From Gracilaria gracilis (taxonomy: Eukaryota; Rhodophyta; Florideophyceae; Gracilariales; Gracilariaceae), in the NCBI GenBank assembly GCA_030374805.1, contig JARGSG010000032.1, positions 372,001 to 436,000 of the forward strand: a DNA stretch of 64,000 nt, written 5' to 3'. Positions 47,186 to 59,208 of this stretch are shown piece after piece (the first letter of the stretch is position 1; each line of letters opens with the position of its first letter). A program made the position numbers and the translations under genes. The notes under the pieces are model-generated. The model was not told the origin of the DNA. It saw only the letters and a program-made list of their open reading frames with translations, and searched no databases.

Positions 47186-50100
47186 TTATTTCCACGACTT
47201 GGAGTCGTACGTCTTGCCTTTCGAGACGTCTATGTTCCAGAATCCGTCGACCATCATGTTGTTCATATTAGATGCATGCCGAATGCTTCGTTTCGCTAAG
47301 GCATCTGCAATGTTCATGGTTCCAGGTATCCAGGTCACCATATCCAGTTCACCACATTCGAATGCGTCTCTTACCATAGTCACTGTTTTGCGGAGGCGAA
47401 ATTCGCGGCATTCGTGCAGTGTCGTTATGGTGTCAAAAAGCGCTTTAGAATCCATGAGTATGTGATGAGCGATCTTGGTGTGAGGGAATATGGTCTTCAA
47501 AGACTCCTTCATATCGGAGCCACGATCTTCTGGTTCTGAACACGCAAGGATCTCGGCTCCAAAGGATGAATACGTCACGCGGCGCTGTTTGTTGCTACAC
47601 CAATACACAGGTTGAAATATGGGCTGATCATCAAATGAGGTGATGAATTTAACAGCGCATATATCTCCAGTTTGGCCGTAGGCATGTTCGTTAGTTCCAT
47701 GAGAAGCATCAGAGAGGCTCACAAGCGTAGCGGATGTCACACCGATCGGGCGTACATATTTTATTGTGGGTTTGAGCTCTCTGATCTCTTGCAGCATGGC
47801 GTTAGCATCGATGAGATGCTTTAGGCGCAAGTTTCCGAGCTCTTGCTGCATCTTGGAAGTTACAAGGGCCGCGGGAGGAAGCACAGCTGACACAAGGTAC
47901 ATAAGGGTACCTGCGAGGGATCGGTACGCCCTCATTTCTTCGTCGGTAGTGCGCTCTTCTCCTTCTCGTTTCCTTGAGCGCGATATTTCTATCGGATGAA
48001 ATCGATCCAAGTAAGGTATCATCGTGAGTTCTATGTTCCCTCCATCGTCTGCGATGATGTCGCAGCCAGCGAAGTTAAGCTTGCTCCCTATCCTAACCTT
48101 TCATACTTCGAATTCGGTCTCTAATCGTTGCATGAAGCACTTGATGAGACGCTCTGTACCAGAAACCAGAAGATCATCGACTATCTTGGCTATAGCGATG
48201 GAGATATTACCGTCGTTGTTGCGTTTGATGAAGAGTTGGTTTATCCTGCACACTCTGGTGAGTCCTTCGTCGTTGAGCATCCAGTCTTCTATGCGCTTTG
48301 CCCACTGTCGTCCGGCTTCAACGATCCCGTATGGAAGCTTCGTGAGTTTCCATAAGACTCCCCTCTTCGACCTGAACTCTGGTGCTGGTCGGACATATAT
48401 GCCCCGGCGTATCGGACCACTCTGTAAGAATGCTCCTCTAATGTCAGCTACTCCGAATGAGAAGCCTAAACATAGGGATATACTGATGAGAAGTCGAATG
48501 AGGATCATGTCGGCGTTACAGCAATCCTTTCGGATCTCATCCTTGAAGTCATCGCGATTTCCGTGCGTAACCAGTCGTGCTTCGAGCTTTCGGTTACCGT
48601 CCTGTTCTGTTTGACTTTGTAGACAGTATGGGATGAGATAATGTTCGCCTCTAACGGTACGTGATCCTCGCGGATCTCGACGTATGAATCCGTCCAATTA
48701 TCTTCATGCTCTTTCTTGACTGCTCTCTCCAGTATCCAGGGCGAAGCAAACTGGACTTCTCGAGATGAGACCTGTCGCGCGCCCAGGACTTCGTGCATTC
48801 CTTTAAGAACCGTTTGTTCGCTCGATGTCAGATCATGAGTGCTATTCATATCTGGTTGTGCGATGATTCCGTCCGTGTACTCTCCCATGTCTTTATACAC
48901 ATCATCTCTGTCGAGTGTATTGCAGGCCATGAGTGAGTACGAGGTCACTATCTCTTCATCGGAGTCGGTGCAGAGGGTAAGATCTATGTAGTCTTCCATT
49001 AGACCCTCGCTCAATTCTCGTGCGAGCTCCGAGTTAGGGCGTAAGCGTAAATCTTCGTACGCCACCTTCGATATGCGGCCTCCCGGTTGTCTTCGTACTT
49101 CAACGAGATGTCTATGAGTTTTAAAAACGGTGGCTGATCTCCACTCGTCCGGGACGTTTTCTGCTGTCGTCCTGAAGAAGAACAGCACTTCGTCTCCTTC
49201 TTTTAAGGATGATTTAGAGTGTCCCGATGGGTCGTTTGACTTCAATGCCTTCTGTACAGCACGAGTGGCTGCCTGTTCGGTGTAGGCTTTCATTAGTTCA
49301 TCGGACAAGAGTCGTCGTGGAGCTCCTAGTATTGATGGGGCGTATCCTTTCGCTAGTTCGAAGCTGCTGAGTATCTTAGACCCAGTGAAGCAATTAGCTA
49401 GGAACACGGCGCGTGAGAGTATAGTTCTATCAGTGCCCGTGGTGTTCTCCATTTGCAACCTTTACAACACTGATTTGATGACGCCGTTCTTTCTTTCGAC
49501 AATACCATTCTTGTTATGTCGCCTGACTGGTCTCGCTTTGAATTGAATATCTCGGCCTGACAGAAAACGGCGCACGGCCCTTGAGTCAAATTCATCATCT
49601 CTCGATAGGGCGTCTGGAGCACCGTGTCGGTTAACCCACTCAACTTCGAAGACACCGATCACTGTCTCGGCGTTTCTGTTAGAAGTTATATTGGCTTCAG
49701 CATATCCCGTTCCACAGTCTGTCAGGTTCAGCACGAGGTACTTTGTGCCTCTTATGGTACAAAACATGAAGTCGATTTGCACCTCAACATTGAACGCCTG
49801 GTTCACGTGGGTTATCGATATCTTTCTTGACGGGCGTGGTAGTCCTGATTCTGAACATATATTGCAGTTCTTGCTGATTTCTCTCACGTGTTCTTCCAGA
49901 TGTTTCGACCTATATCCAGCACGATTGCATAAAGCAATTATCTCGTCAGGAGGGGCGTGTGTGAGGCGATGTAGCCTCTTGGCTAACGTGGAAGGGCGTA
50001 ATTTGTTGGAGTTAGAGCTGAGTAACGCGGAGACTGTGGGTGGTATTAGCGCATGTACTCTCGTATCATATGCTGATGTAGACTTCAAGTAAAGCTCCAG

Positions 50101-50464
50101 CACTCTTGTTTCCTTATCAAATTTCCTTAGGATCGATATTGTCGGTGGATCTGAGGTGAGATCCGTTACGCTGTAGCGGTTCACGTCCATTCCGATCGTG
50201 AGCGGTGAATCATCTTTAAAGAGATCAAAGGTGAAATCCACTGACTTCTTGTGCATATCCTGTATGCTGATCGTCCACGAGCATGATACCTCTTTAGAGT
50301 CCACACAGTTATGACCTCATCCTCGGCGATATCTCGTTCTCGGCTTGTACGGATCAAGGTTGATCCCGAGAGCCTCGCATAATTTTAGTGCAGATACGAT
50401 TCCGCCGGATGATATAGGGCTTCCTTCGTCTAATATGGGATTCGGGTCTTTATCTGGTACATCC
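47186..50464 (-). pseudogene. Pol of the copia element (protease, integrase, RT, RNase H)
   Basis: Protease: ILDEGSPISSGG near 50.4 kb (a D-x-G-S type active site). Integrase 50304-49462: H-x3-H and CNICSESG zinc finger, then VQIDFMF, RDDEFDS and GIVERKNGVIKS holding the D, D and E of the catalytic triad. RT 48697-48101: KLEARLVTHGN, VADIRGAFLQS and IVDDLLVSGTE, the VDD catalytic pair. RNase H 48022-47186: SLSDASHG, YWCSNKQRRVTYSSFGAEIL, HHILMDSKALFDTI, NIADALAKR. Pol is shifted relative to gag. Breaks: TGA near 50316, TAA at 49462-49464, a shift near 48605, TGA near 48101. Not functional. Confidence 0.9.
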
Positions 50465-50471
50465 GAATCCC

Positions 50472-51623
50472 TTAACGAAAATACGACTTAGGATTACCTT
50501 TCTGGTTTCCTCCGTTCTTATTGTGTTTGAACTGTTTGGGCTTCTGGTGATTGTGCTGATTTTCAGCCCGAGTGGGTTCTTCAGTTTTGGTAAACTTTTT
50601 ATCCACCTGGTGTTCATCGTCATGTTTATCCTCTCGTCGGTACTCCTTCCAATCCCGTTTGCGTTTCATCTTACGCTTCAAGTTCTTGTTGGAGTTCAAG
50701 TACGATTTCGAGTTACGCTCCTGATCATTGCGGCTCTCATCCATGTCCTCAAGGTCTCTCGCTTCCAACCCTGCTTCCTCTAGAGCTAAGATGGCGTCCT
50801 GCAGACCGATCCACGTACAATCCTCAGCAGAGAGGAACGACTTCTCGTGTTGTGCGAGGGCTGCTTTCACTGCTGACAAGGATTCATTACATTTCTGCGT
50901 TATGATGTCGTCCAGTGACCCTTCTTTAGCCTTGCTCAGGACGCTCTCAATTGTACTAAGGCGGTTCTTAGATACAGGAATAACTGTCGCCTCCTCGTTG
51001 TTCTTCGACTTGTTTGAAACAACTAAGTTGCTAATTATATTAGCAAACGTCTGTGACGAGAGCGTGGCATTCAAGATGAGGACAATGGCAAAGTTCTGGC
51101 TGTCGCTAGAGTTTTGGTCTGAATTGGTGAGATTGAGATACGAAAGTGCGGGACCTGCAAAACGCTCGATGTAGGCTGAAATAGACTCATTCTTTTTGCG
51201 TTTACACGCGTTGATTTCCTTAAATAGACGTACTAATCGACGTAAGCGGTCCACAGTTGAGTCCTTCGCGACCAGGTTGATGATTGATTTCACTACGTCC
51301 AGCTGCTTGACGTCATCGTTTTCAGATTGAGATGTTAAGAGTAGCTCGCCTGTCATTACAGCTTTTTTTACAATCTCTTTCTTTGAGAACTCTGATGAGC
51401 GATACAATGTCATTCCAAGCGTTGTTGCCGCTTCTTGAGCGCGAGAGTCGCCGCCAGTAGCGCATGCTCTCAGGTTCTCAGCCCATTCGAATACCGCTTC
51501 TCTCCAGAGAAGCTTATCGGTGTTCGGCTTAAGCTTGGGTGGTACCAGAATGTTGCTTGGCGAAAGTCCCCCTTCTGGGCCCATAACTATCGGTTGGGTT
51601 TCGGCAATCTGTCCGAAATCCAT
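50472..51623 (-). CDS. Gag of the copia element
   Basis: Intact frame of 383 codons from the ATG at 51623 (MDFGQIAETQ); an upstream ATG at 51671 in the same frame is inside the LTR and less likely. It has the helical gag region (LVAKDSTVDRLRRLVRLFKE, ESISAYIERFAGPALSYLNL) and a Lys/Asn/His-rich basic C-terminus (NKNLKRKMKRKRDWKEYRRE, HNHQKPKQFKHNKNGGN), but no clear CCHC knuckle. Gag would package the element RNA in cytoplasmic particles. It ends at 50472, and pol follows in another frame, which suggests a programmed shift. Confidence 0.8.
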   Translation of the reverse strand: MDFGQIAETQPIVMGPEGGLSPSNILVPPKLKPNTDKLLWREAVFEWAENLRACATGGDSRAQEAATTLGMTLYRSSEFSKKEIVKKAVMTGELLLTSQSENDDVKQLDVVKSIINLVAKDSTVDRLRRLVRLFKEINACKRKKNESISAYIERFAGPALSYLNLTNSDQNSSDSQNFAIVLILNATLSSQTFANIISNLVVSNKSKNNEEATVIPVSKNRLSTIESVLSKAKEGSLDDIITQKCNESLSAVKAALAQHEKSFLSAEDCTWIGLQDAILALEEAGLEARDLEDMDESRNDQERNSKSYLNSNKNLKRKMKRKRDWKEYRREDKHDDEHQVDKKFTKTEEPTRAENQHNHQKPKQFKHNKNGGNQKGNPKSYFR

Positions 51624-51826
51624 CGTTGTGCAGTGGGAAGAGGAACGTCTCACAAACAACACAATTGGCACAGGAGCCTGCCTTGCTCTCTTTATGAGCT
51701 ATGAGGCTACAAAGTGTGCCTTTATATACGGATACTGAGCGACCGTTCGGTTAACTACGATGACGTACAACTAGGAATGGAGTAAAGATAGTTTGTACGT
51801 CACACAGAAATGTGTACGTGTTCACA
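51588..51826 (-). repeat. 5' LTR of the copia element
   Basis: 239 bp. In element orientation the last 36 bp encode the first 12 residues of gag, so the start codon is inside the LTR. Right after it, TGGGCCCAGAAGG could be the primer-binding site. Confidence 0.9.
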
Positions 51827-54527
51827 ACTGTATATGTACATTTACAACGGTAAGGTTTCCGGTTACCTTCAGTAAGATGTTGTTGTATGTGCCTTTCATG
51901 TACCGAAGGTAATTTTATGTACCGTGTACAAGAATACAGGGGCAGTACTCTTACTTCAGCACGCTTTATGAAACAAGTCATGAACACGGTTGTTCACTTG
52001 AAGCAAAGCGTGTCGTCGTCTTAGAAAACTAAGAATGCATAGCTAGCGCGAACAACAATACTTATGGACCCTGGCTGTGATATTCTTCAAAGCGGTAAGC
52101 GCCCTGGAGTCCTTCTTCAACCTGGCCGCCTTATCCAACCCAGCGTGGCTGGGGCTCAGTAACTTTGATTCAAGTAGGTTATGGAAAATCTGCGTACTTG
52201 TTTGCATATCAATCATAGACGCTCCCTTAGGTACACCGTGATAATTAATCGGCGAGCCCATTTTTGTGTCAAACAACGGGCCCATCCCAACCAAAGAAAG
52301 ATTTCCCTTCGCGTTTGTACCCCTTCCAATAGCCAAACGAGGAGGAGGCATCTGCATCACCTTTTCCAACGCTCTCTGAGCTTTGAGGTAGCTTTCGTTT
52401 GTGTCTGGCACCCGAATATCTGGTCCAAAGATCGTCTTCGTGCTAAATGGCAAATTGCTCAGTTGGGAGGTGCGACGTTTGGAAAACATCCGACAACTTC
52501 GTAAAAACGTTATTGAAGTCACTGTCACCATCTAATTCGCCTTCGGTATATCCATCTCAAGCCTCACTATAATGCGGCAAGGCATACATGAAGTCTATTT
52601 CCAGATTGATAGATCCCTCCTTCATTGTGCTCTTTGTCACCCATACGTTGTGCCATTGTCCTTCTGGAACACATCTTCGTACTTATACAGTGACTCATGT
52701 TTCTCCCCAAATGCGTACGTCTCCCATGTTCACTGGATAAATTTTGCTATTGAAATCAATGAGTTTAATCCCAAAGTACCTTCATCACGCAGGCAGGCAA
52801 CAAAGTTTGCGAGAGAAACCATTAGATTCCAGCCCTCAATGCGATTCTGGTCAGATGCGGATCCATTTTGAGCGCCTTTCACATTGATGTACAGAATTAC
52901 CTTCATGATTGTCCCGCTTGCGTCAGTCTCAGTGTCCACATTTAGTTCACCTCTGTTGTACTCCGGATCATCGAAAGCAGAGTTGCTAAAAATGCCGGTA
53001 CTTTCTGGTGAAAGTCAGCAATCGCTGCTGGCTTACCGGTCACTTCAACCTTCGCCCAGCCCGGAATGGTATTGCAGGGGTTATTCGGAGATGTGTAAAT
53101 TGCGGAAGCGTACAGCGGTACATCACCAGATACTTCCATACTACTGATGTCAAAAACTGGTCGGCCACACCCCTTTTCACCTCAAACAATTCTCATGGCA
53201 TCGTAGCCAACACCAAAGCCTGGTCGCTTCGTACCAGGGTTCTTCATATACACAGGAGTAGACATATCACACTCTTCAGACGTATCAAATATGATCTCCG
53301 GCTTTCTTTCCTCAAACGGATTTGGATCTGCAATGTCGTAGGTCTGAGCGAAGTCACGGAACATGATGAAAGCTGAAACGGCCGGTCCCTTGTCATCGAC
53401 ACAACTCCTACCAACTAGAAAATCTTGAGGCGTAACCACACCTCCGGGATAGTCCCTTATCTGCACTTCTGGGGAAAACCGGTTCCCGGTCGAGGTCCAC
53501 CCTTCACCATCAGATGCTAGAACCGTATCAAGATGGAAGATGACACTGACCTTATGCTCAGCGGAGTCTGGACCAATACGATACCCAAACACCCAGTACT
53601 TACTCTGGGCGAGCTCCTGCTGAGTTGGATTATGGGTCCCGTTCGTGCCGTTACTGCACACTGGAAGGGGACGGGCTGAGGTTTGTTCAAAGCGTTCGTG
53701 TTGAAGTTTTTGGCGACTTTGAATATTTGATGACGACATTGCATCAGTCCGGCGTGTACCCGTGAATCGGAAAGATCCGCACCCCTATACGCTTTGAACT
53801 TACATAGAGTGGTAGTCTCGTTCGCCCAATTCAGCCACAGATCGCACAATATCTTGTTGTCCTCGTCCATAATGAATTTCTGAAGCTACAAGAGAACCGG
53901 TGTAGATATGAAGTTTGAGAAGATGATCTAACGTTCCGGAGCACACATGTGACGATTCAGAATACCAAACCGAAGCTGTCTTTAAGTACTGTGTCGAAAC
54001 ATAGCGATCAGAGGCCAATGATCTTCTTCGGCTCACGTTATGATTGCAGAAGGAGGTCATAAACATGATCACATTTGTCCGGTGAGAATAAGAGATTATG
54101 TCGTCCGATCCTGCATCAAGGTATGTTCAAAAGATATAAACATAAAGCAATAATCTTGCCCCAAAACGAACTAGATTCAGAGTGTAGAAACTTTTTGTCT
54201 GCTTCCAGAGTGTGAAGCAGCTTGCTTATCGAGCCGCTCGGGCACAGCTGAGGTTGCAAGGATAAGCTTTTCTACACCCATCATGGCTGATGTTCCGTTT
54301 CGGTGTATTGCGTTGACATAAGTGGTGGTTGGACAAGGCCTTCCGGAAAGTGCTTCCAATTGATACTTCGAAGCGGGTGAACCTCTATTGAATAAGGAAG
54401 TTACGAAATTTCAAGTACTGTACTGAACAGTGGGGCTTTCTCTCGCATCGGGCAATTTAGATTTACCGCACGTGGTTTGGTGGGTGCCATAGGACCAGAA
54501 CGCCGTTAATGGCGTCGTGAACTGTCG
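51827..54527 (-). repeat. Block 2 of the inverted duplication, main piece
   Basis: Reverse complement of about 10582-13271 in block 1. Matches cover both the M20 gene and its flanks, at roughly 80-85 percent by eye. Confidence 0.85.
52043..54072 (-). pseudogene. M20-family dipeptidase (PepV-like), copy 2
   Basis: Same protein as at 11177-13066. Landmarks: IFHLDTVLAS, GRSCVDDKGPAVSAF, DTSEECDMST, KGAQNGSASDQNRIEGWN (here the lid-domain H is changed, QNGSAS against QHGFAP) and LAIGRGTNAKGN (GGGT changed to GRGT). The N-terminal frame (54072-53800) covers the segment that copy 1 loses to a TGA: GTLDHLLKLHIYTG. Frames shift at about 53.87, 53.74, 53.15 and 52.55 kb. Loss of conserved residues in both copies, at different places, shows independent decay after duplication. 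Confidence 0.85.
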
Positions 54528-57500
54528 TGGATATAATCTGGATACCCTTGGTACCGTTGTTACTAAGCCTCTTATGCAACTACCCCTGTAGTGGTTTGTA
54601 ACGCCGCTTGGCCGCATGCAGGGGTAAGATGTTTTCGATTGGGAGGTCAAACGGTTCTTGCTGAGGTCGACCGCCGATCTTTCGCTCGAGTTAGCGAAAA
54701 CTGCATTCCATCCTATCAAAATTGGACCTCCTCATAACATACAACATACATATTGTACGAGTACAAGAGTAACCTTCTATAGGAATCGACCATAGATCCG
54801 TAGCTCTACCATCGGTACCGTTGCACACGCTCTGAGAGATCCGAGCATGATGAAAAGGGAAAATGGTGAACGCTATCTACACGAACCATTGGTAGCGTTT
54901 CCTTCCAAAAGCGCTTGTTTATTGACTCCGTCGTATCATTGTTCTAAGAGTGTTGCTGTGCTCCCTTAAGACTTTCAAAGCGATGCGCATTGAAACAAAC
55001 CGCACATCCGCAGCGTCGCCCTGGCGTGTTGTGCATTCATTCCCTTATGATTATCTCCATGTGTACGCTCTTATATCGTCGAACATCAAGTGCACCATGA
55101 ATATGGCACAAAGGGACGCGGGCAATATCATCTGCCTTCTTCTGTGTCAAACAATGTGTAAAACTTTGCCATGGAACCTTCCTGGTAAAAGCGCGGGTAT
55201 ACTAGCCCTTACAACCTCCTTAACACTCTTACCATCCAGAGCCACCATGCTGGCTGTATGCTTAAACTCATCAGAACCAATCGTAAGCACACATCCGTGA
55301 CGATATCTGTATCTTCTGTTAGTGCAACGAGTCCTGTCAACGCCGGTGAACAGCGCACAGCCGGTAATGCGCGCGTGCAGTGTGCGTGTGGAGCAGCAGC
55401 GTGATACGCAATGACGAGCAACGCGGGCGCGGCGCGCGGCCGCTCTCAATTCAGAGCGCGCACGTGTCGTTGGCTGAGCTGCCGCAGTCAGCGCTGTAAG
55501 GCGGCGTGCCCCTTTTAGGAACATACACAGCCGTATGGTGATGGGTGCAAAGTCACCCTAAAATTCACCCTTTTTTCTGCCCTTCATGGAGGGGCCAATT
55601 AAACAAATAATGCGATTAACAGCGAGCCGATTAGTTAATCAGCGGTCGAGCGCGCGCGCCGCCGCCGACGGTAAACGCGCCGCCGCGCGCTGTCGTCACT
55701 TTGTCTAACTTTTCCGTACGTAACAGCGCGCTGCGCTGCTGTTCTTCTTGCCACACATGCGCGTGCGCGTGCCCGCGCGGCTGCCGCGCCCGCGTCGCCT
55801 CTGCGCGACACCTTGGCGGCGAGCGCGGGTTGCTTGGCGGCGCAACAATTGTTCACTCGCCGCAGGCTCAAACAGTGCTTTTGTCGATGTCTACATTTTA
55901 CCCAGTCGCACCACACATCATACATATCTACAAGCCGCCAAACGCCGCCGCCTTCAGTGTCAGGCGGCTTCTCAACCGCGCCGTCGCCGCCATTGTCATG
56001 CTCAACCGCGCGCTTGTTTCCACCGTCGCCACCCATTTCAAAACAACACCTTGTCCCCTTCTATCAAAACATTTTGAGCTCAATACTACTGTACTATATC
56101 ATATATGATGAACTGTACCACATTTTCGTGGCGTCCCTTTTTTGCCGCAGCTTTCGCTTCAAACCTTACCGTAACTACAATATCATACAGAACCGTTATT
56201 ATCTACCCTTGTTAATACTACCCGTAGAAACAGCCTTCTAAGGTACAGCGCTTCCCTTTCTGGCTGCTCTATCTGTCCATCCTAATTGTAAACGAAACCC
56301 TGCTCACTATGCCCAAAGAAAAACCTTAGTCCTTCATCCTCACAAAAATCTGACCTTCTGTCACACTACGAAGGTACATTAGCGCTACCTCGTGCAGGGC
56401 TGAATGTTTCCCACCCCACCGCCATCATCATCCAAAATTCATATCGCTTTACGCCCACCGTCACTATCATCACCAGTCAGCTCACCGCGTCACCACACCT
56501 AGCTAGCGCACTATCAGTCCCAACGCTTCCAACCGATCATTGTTCATGCAAACTATGAACACTCACTCCAAGCTCAAGACCCCGCATCTCCTATTCGTTC
56601 CCAAGCGCCGGTTGGAAACGGCTCGGAACAGCTTCAATACAGGACGCCAAGTAAGGGAAACACGCCGTCAGCGGAGAAGCCAACAGCAAAAGCTTTTCTA
56701 ACCAATGAAATGCACAGTCAACACCTACGCTTGCTCCTGAAGCCCAACAACCCAAGGTTACGCCTGTACCGTTCCAAATGCATGACGGTGCTAGTAGTGA
56801 ACCATGCTCTCATTTGTTTTAATTTGTCTCTAACTGCTATATCCCTGATCACTTGTTTCTTCATTTTCAGCCATTGAGCACCATCGATGTGTAGTGCAGA
56901 CTTCCAAACAGCTCCCTACGTCTAAGAAACAAAGAGGCAATGCATCAAGAAAAAAAGAACTGGCTGTCGCAAGCCATTTGTGTGAACGTGAGAACTGCTC
57001 AAGTTTAGTAAAAGGGTAACTTTATCAATGTATTGCACTCTCTATAAATAGTGGCTTACTTGAACAGCAACGCTCATAGATCATAAACAGCATTGAAAAC
57101 GTAAAGCAATGGCTCGACTCTTTGACCCGCTGGTCGATGGTACGTTGGATAATGTACAACCTGCGAAAAAGATGCATGACGGAACTAACATGGGGTCGAG
57201 AGCAAGTATACCGTCGGAATGCCAAACTTTCTAGAGGAAAAACTCTTTGAGCCGAACCCGAGCAGCAGACGCTTTCTCCTTCTTCTTCAGCGTGGTCCAG
57301 TGGTCCTTCTATCAAGGCAGCAGGAGCGTATATTGTAGGGAACGAACCCTGTTTCATCCTTAATTGCTGACGACGACAATCAGTTTTGTCAACAGAGCAA
57401 AGCACAGCAAGATACGTGAACCCGCAGTGAGTCTTCCACGATCCCCTCTTTGATATCTAACGCGCCCCTCGAATGTGGTGGACGTGACATTGTGTAATTC

Positions 57501-57690
57501 TTTACGCTTGTATGTGCAGCATTTTGCAATATGGGTTTAGCAGATGGTACAAGGCAATTGTTCGACAGTAACATTAATTTTTGGCGCAGCTTTGCGGTTT
57601 ATTAGCGGACCAACAGGAAACGGCACAAACAGGTGAGATAGTTTTTCAAACAAAGAACGAAAGGGATCCTTCTTTCTGAACGTTATATCT
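54528..57690. other. No recognised gene; GC-rich tract at 55.3-56.0 kb
   Basis: Frames at 55147-55524 (minus), 55635-56036 (minus) and 57025-57405 (minus) show no family motif; the middle ones lie in a CpG-rich tract open in several frames. 56040-57000 is plain unassigned sequence. Confidence 0.35.
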
Positions 57691-58044
57691 CTAAACACTA
57701 GGGGAAGGAGTATCCTGAATGGCTCTTAGCTTGGACTCAGCTAGAAACACGTTACAATACGTGACACAGTTTTGAGTGGCATGATTTCGGTACTCATGAA
57801 GAAACCCAGACAGGTCAAAGTAGTCGGTGGTTCCGTATGAAACGCCATGGCTGTGTTTCACATTGACAACCCCTGGGCCGATGCCATACAGGGCAGCATT
57901 TGCAAGGTATTTCGGAAGAATTCCTTCAACAACGAGAGGTAACGGTTCGCGACCGATGCGAGTGGCACACTGCTCAGGAAGTACGGGGTCTGATGGAGCA
58001 GCTTGGGAATCTGTGGGCTGCAGCTGAGTTGGTTTAAGGTCCAA
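57691..58044 (-). CDS. Hypothetical protein fragment
   Basis: 117-codon frame with protein-like composition (EPLPLVVEGILPKYLANAAL, HSHGVSYGTTDYFDLSGFLH, CVTYCNVFLAESKLRAIQDT). No family recognised. It could be one exon of a host gene; neither splice sites nor neighbours decide it. Confidence 0.3.
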   Translation of the reverse strand: MDLKPTQLQPTDSQAAPSDPVLPEQCATRIGREPLPLVVEGILPKYLANAALYGIGPGVVNVKHSHGVSYGTTDYFDLSGFLHEYRNHATQNCVTYCNVFLAESKLRAIQDTPSPSV

Positions 58045-58189
58045 TACTGGAAGCGGGTCCGTGTTCGCCAGGTTTGCTTCTGCTAAAATTTACCCGTCTG
58101 CCAACAAGCGCAGTCTGCAAAGTGTGCCAGCGTCAGACTAGAGGTATCTGCTGCGGGTGTTCTCCCGAGCATGCTGGGCGCATGGCGCT

Positions 58190-58262
58190 GGGCGAGTGAA
58201 GCCACAAGCATGTGGCGATGCAGCTGATGTCCGTTAATATAAGTGGTGGCTGGACAAGGACT
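58190..58262 (-). repeat. Small third fragment of the M20 block
   Basis: 'ataagtggtggctggacaag' here is close to 'cataagtggtggttggacaa' at 54315 in block 2, with weaker similarity on the left side. It is a short diverged piece of the upstream flank of the M20 gene. Confidence 0.45.
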
Positions 58263-59208
58263 GATGTGATACGTCGCCGCTCAATCATCTGATGCATCCG
58301 TACTTCGAGATGCACAGGACGTATCAGCAGTGCTTGCAGCAGCCCATTCATTGTCGACCACTTCAGTCGTTCTCCGTCTCACTTACCAATTGTACGGCTC
58401 CGCAGTTGAAGAATGCCCCCAGACCGCCCGTGATTAATTGGCTTAATGGAAGAGCTTCCTTCCTCGATGGCTCATCAATTGCGCTCAACCGATTCGGGAG
58501 TGCAGCGTGGCAAGGTGAGAAGCCGACATGTTTTGAACTTGAACGTGAATGCGATGGGGGGCAGACTTGGCTTTCCAAGATCTTCACCTTAAGGTGAGAT
58601 CTATGGCGTTCTTCTCGTATTGAAGCAAGCTGACAAAGCGTAAGTCACACAGATGAATGGGTGATGCACTCTCATTTACACGCACTCCACTACGACGCAT
58701 ATGGAGGGGGGGGGCAATTAGGTGCGTAACGATTGCAGTCAACAAGTGAGCTACAAAACATTTGTAAAGCAAGAAAATGAGATCCGAATTCAATATCTTT
58801 TTCTAAGATGTGCAGCCAGAACAGTCCCAATCTAAGACGAATCGAGACCCTCTCAGTTTCAATACTAAAGACTTATCAAAGAAGACTATTGGTCCGTTGA
58901 ATACACATAGAGAGAAATTCTATCTGGATCTAAATTACCTCTCCCCACTCTGAAATTCAAGTCATCGCTGTATTTGAGTTATATTTCGAGACGCAATGTG
59001 TGTGGCACGAGCTTTGCAGCCTCTTTGCTTTGCCTCTGAGAATGAAGTCTCGCCCTCTAGAAAAACACTCCGTCAACGGAATAAGAAAGTGATGATCAGT
59101 GCGCGCATTTGTCTTCTTGGCCGTGCTGAGGATGCCTAAACCTACAAATAATGCACGTTAGGTATCAAAGCACCGTCTAAAGCGAAGCAATTACCGGGAA
59201 TGAATCGA
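58263..59208. other. No recognised gene
   Basis: A 101-codon plus frame (58292-58597) is unassigned. Otherwise short frames. Confidence 0.35.

Larger units (their letters stand above)
46889..51826 (-). mobile_element. Ty1/copia LTR retrotransposon, complete but decayed
   Basis: 4938 bp, transcribed on the minus strand. Two 239 bp LTRs (46889-47127 and 51588-51826) differ at about eight sites by eye. Direct ACTGT repeats at 46884-46888 and 51827-51831 mark a 5-bp target duplication. The order gag, protease, integrase, reverse transcriptase, RNase H is that of copia elements. In element orientation the LTR starts TGTGAACACG and ends CCGATA. A G-rich tract (reverse complement of 47128-47140) just upstream of the 3' LTR may be the polypurine tract. 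Confidence 0.93.

Noticed and set aside
48024..48614. 196-codon plus-strand frame
   Set aside because: Shadow of the copia reverse transcriptase on the opposite strand.
50523..51738. Plus-strand frames of 70-148 codons
   Set aside because: Antisense shadows of copia gag.
46889..51826. Interpreting the retroelement as a retrovirus-like or Ty3 element
   Set aside because: The integrase precedes the reverse transcriptase, there is no envelope frame, and RT motifs are of Ty1/copia type.
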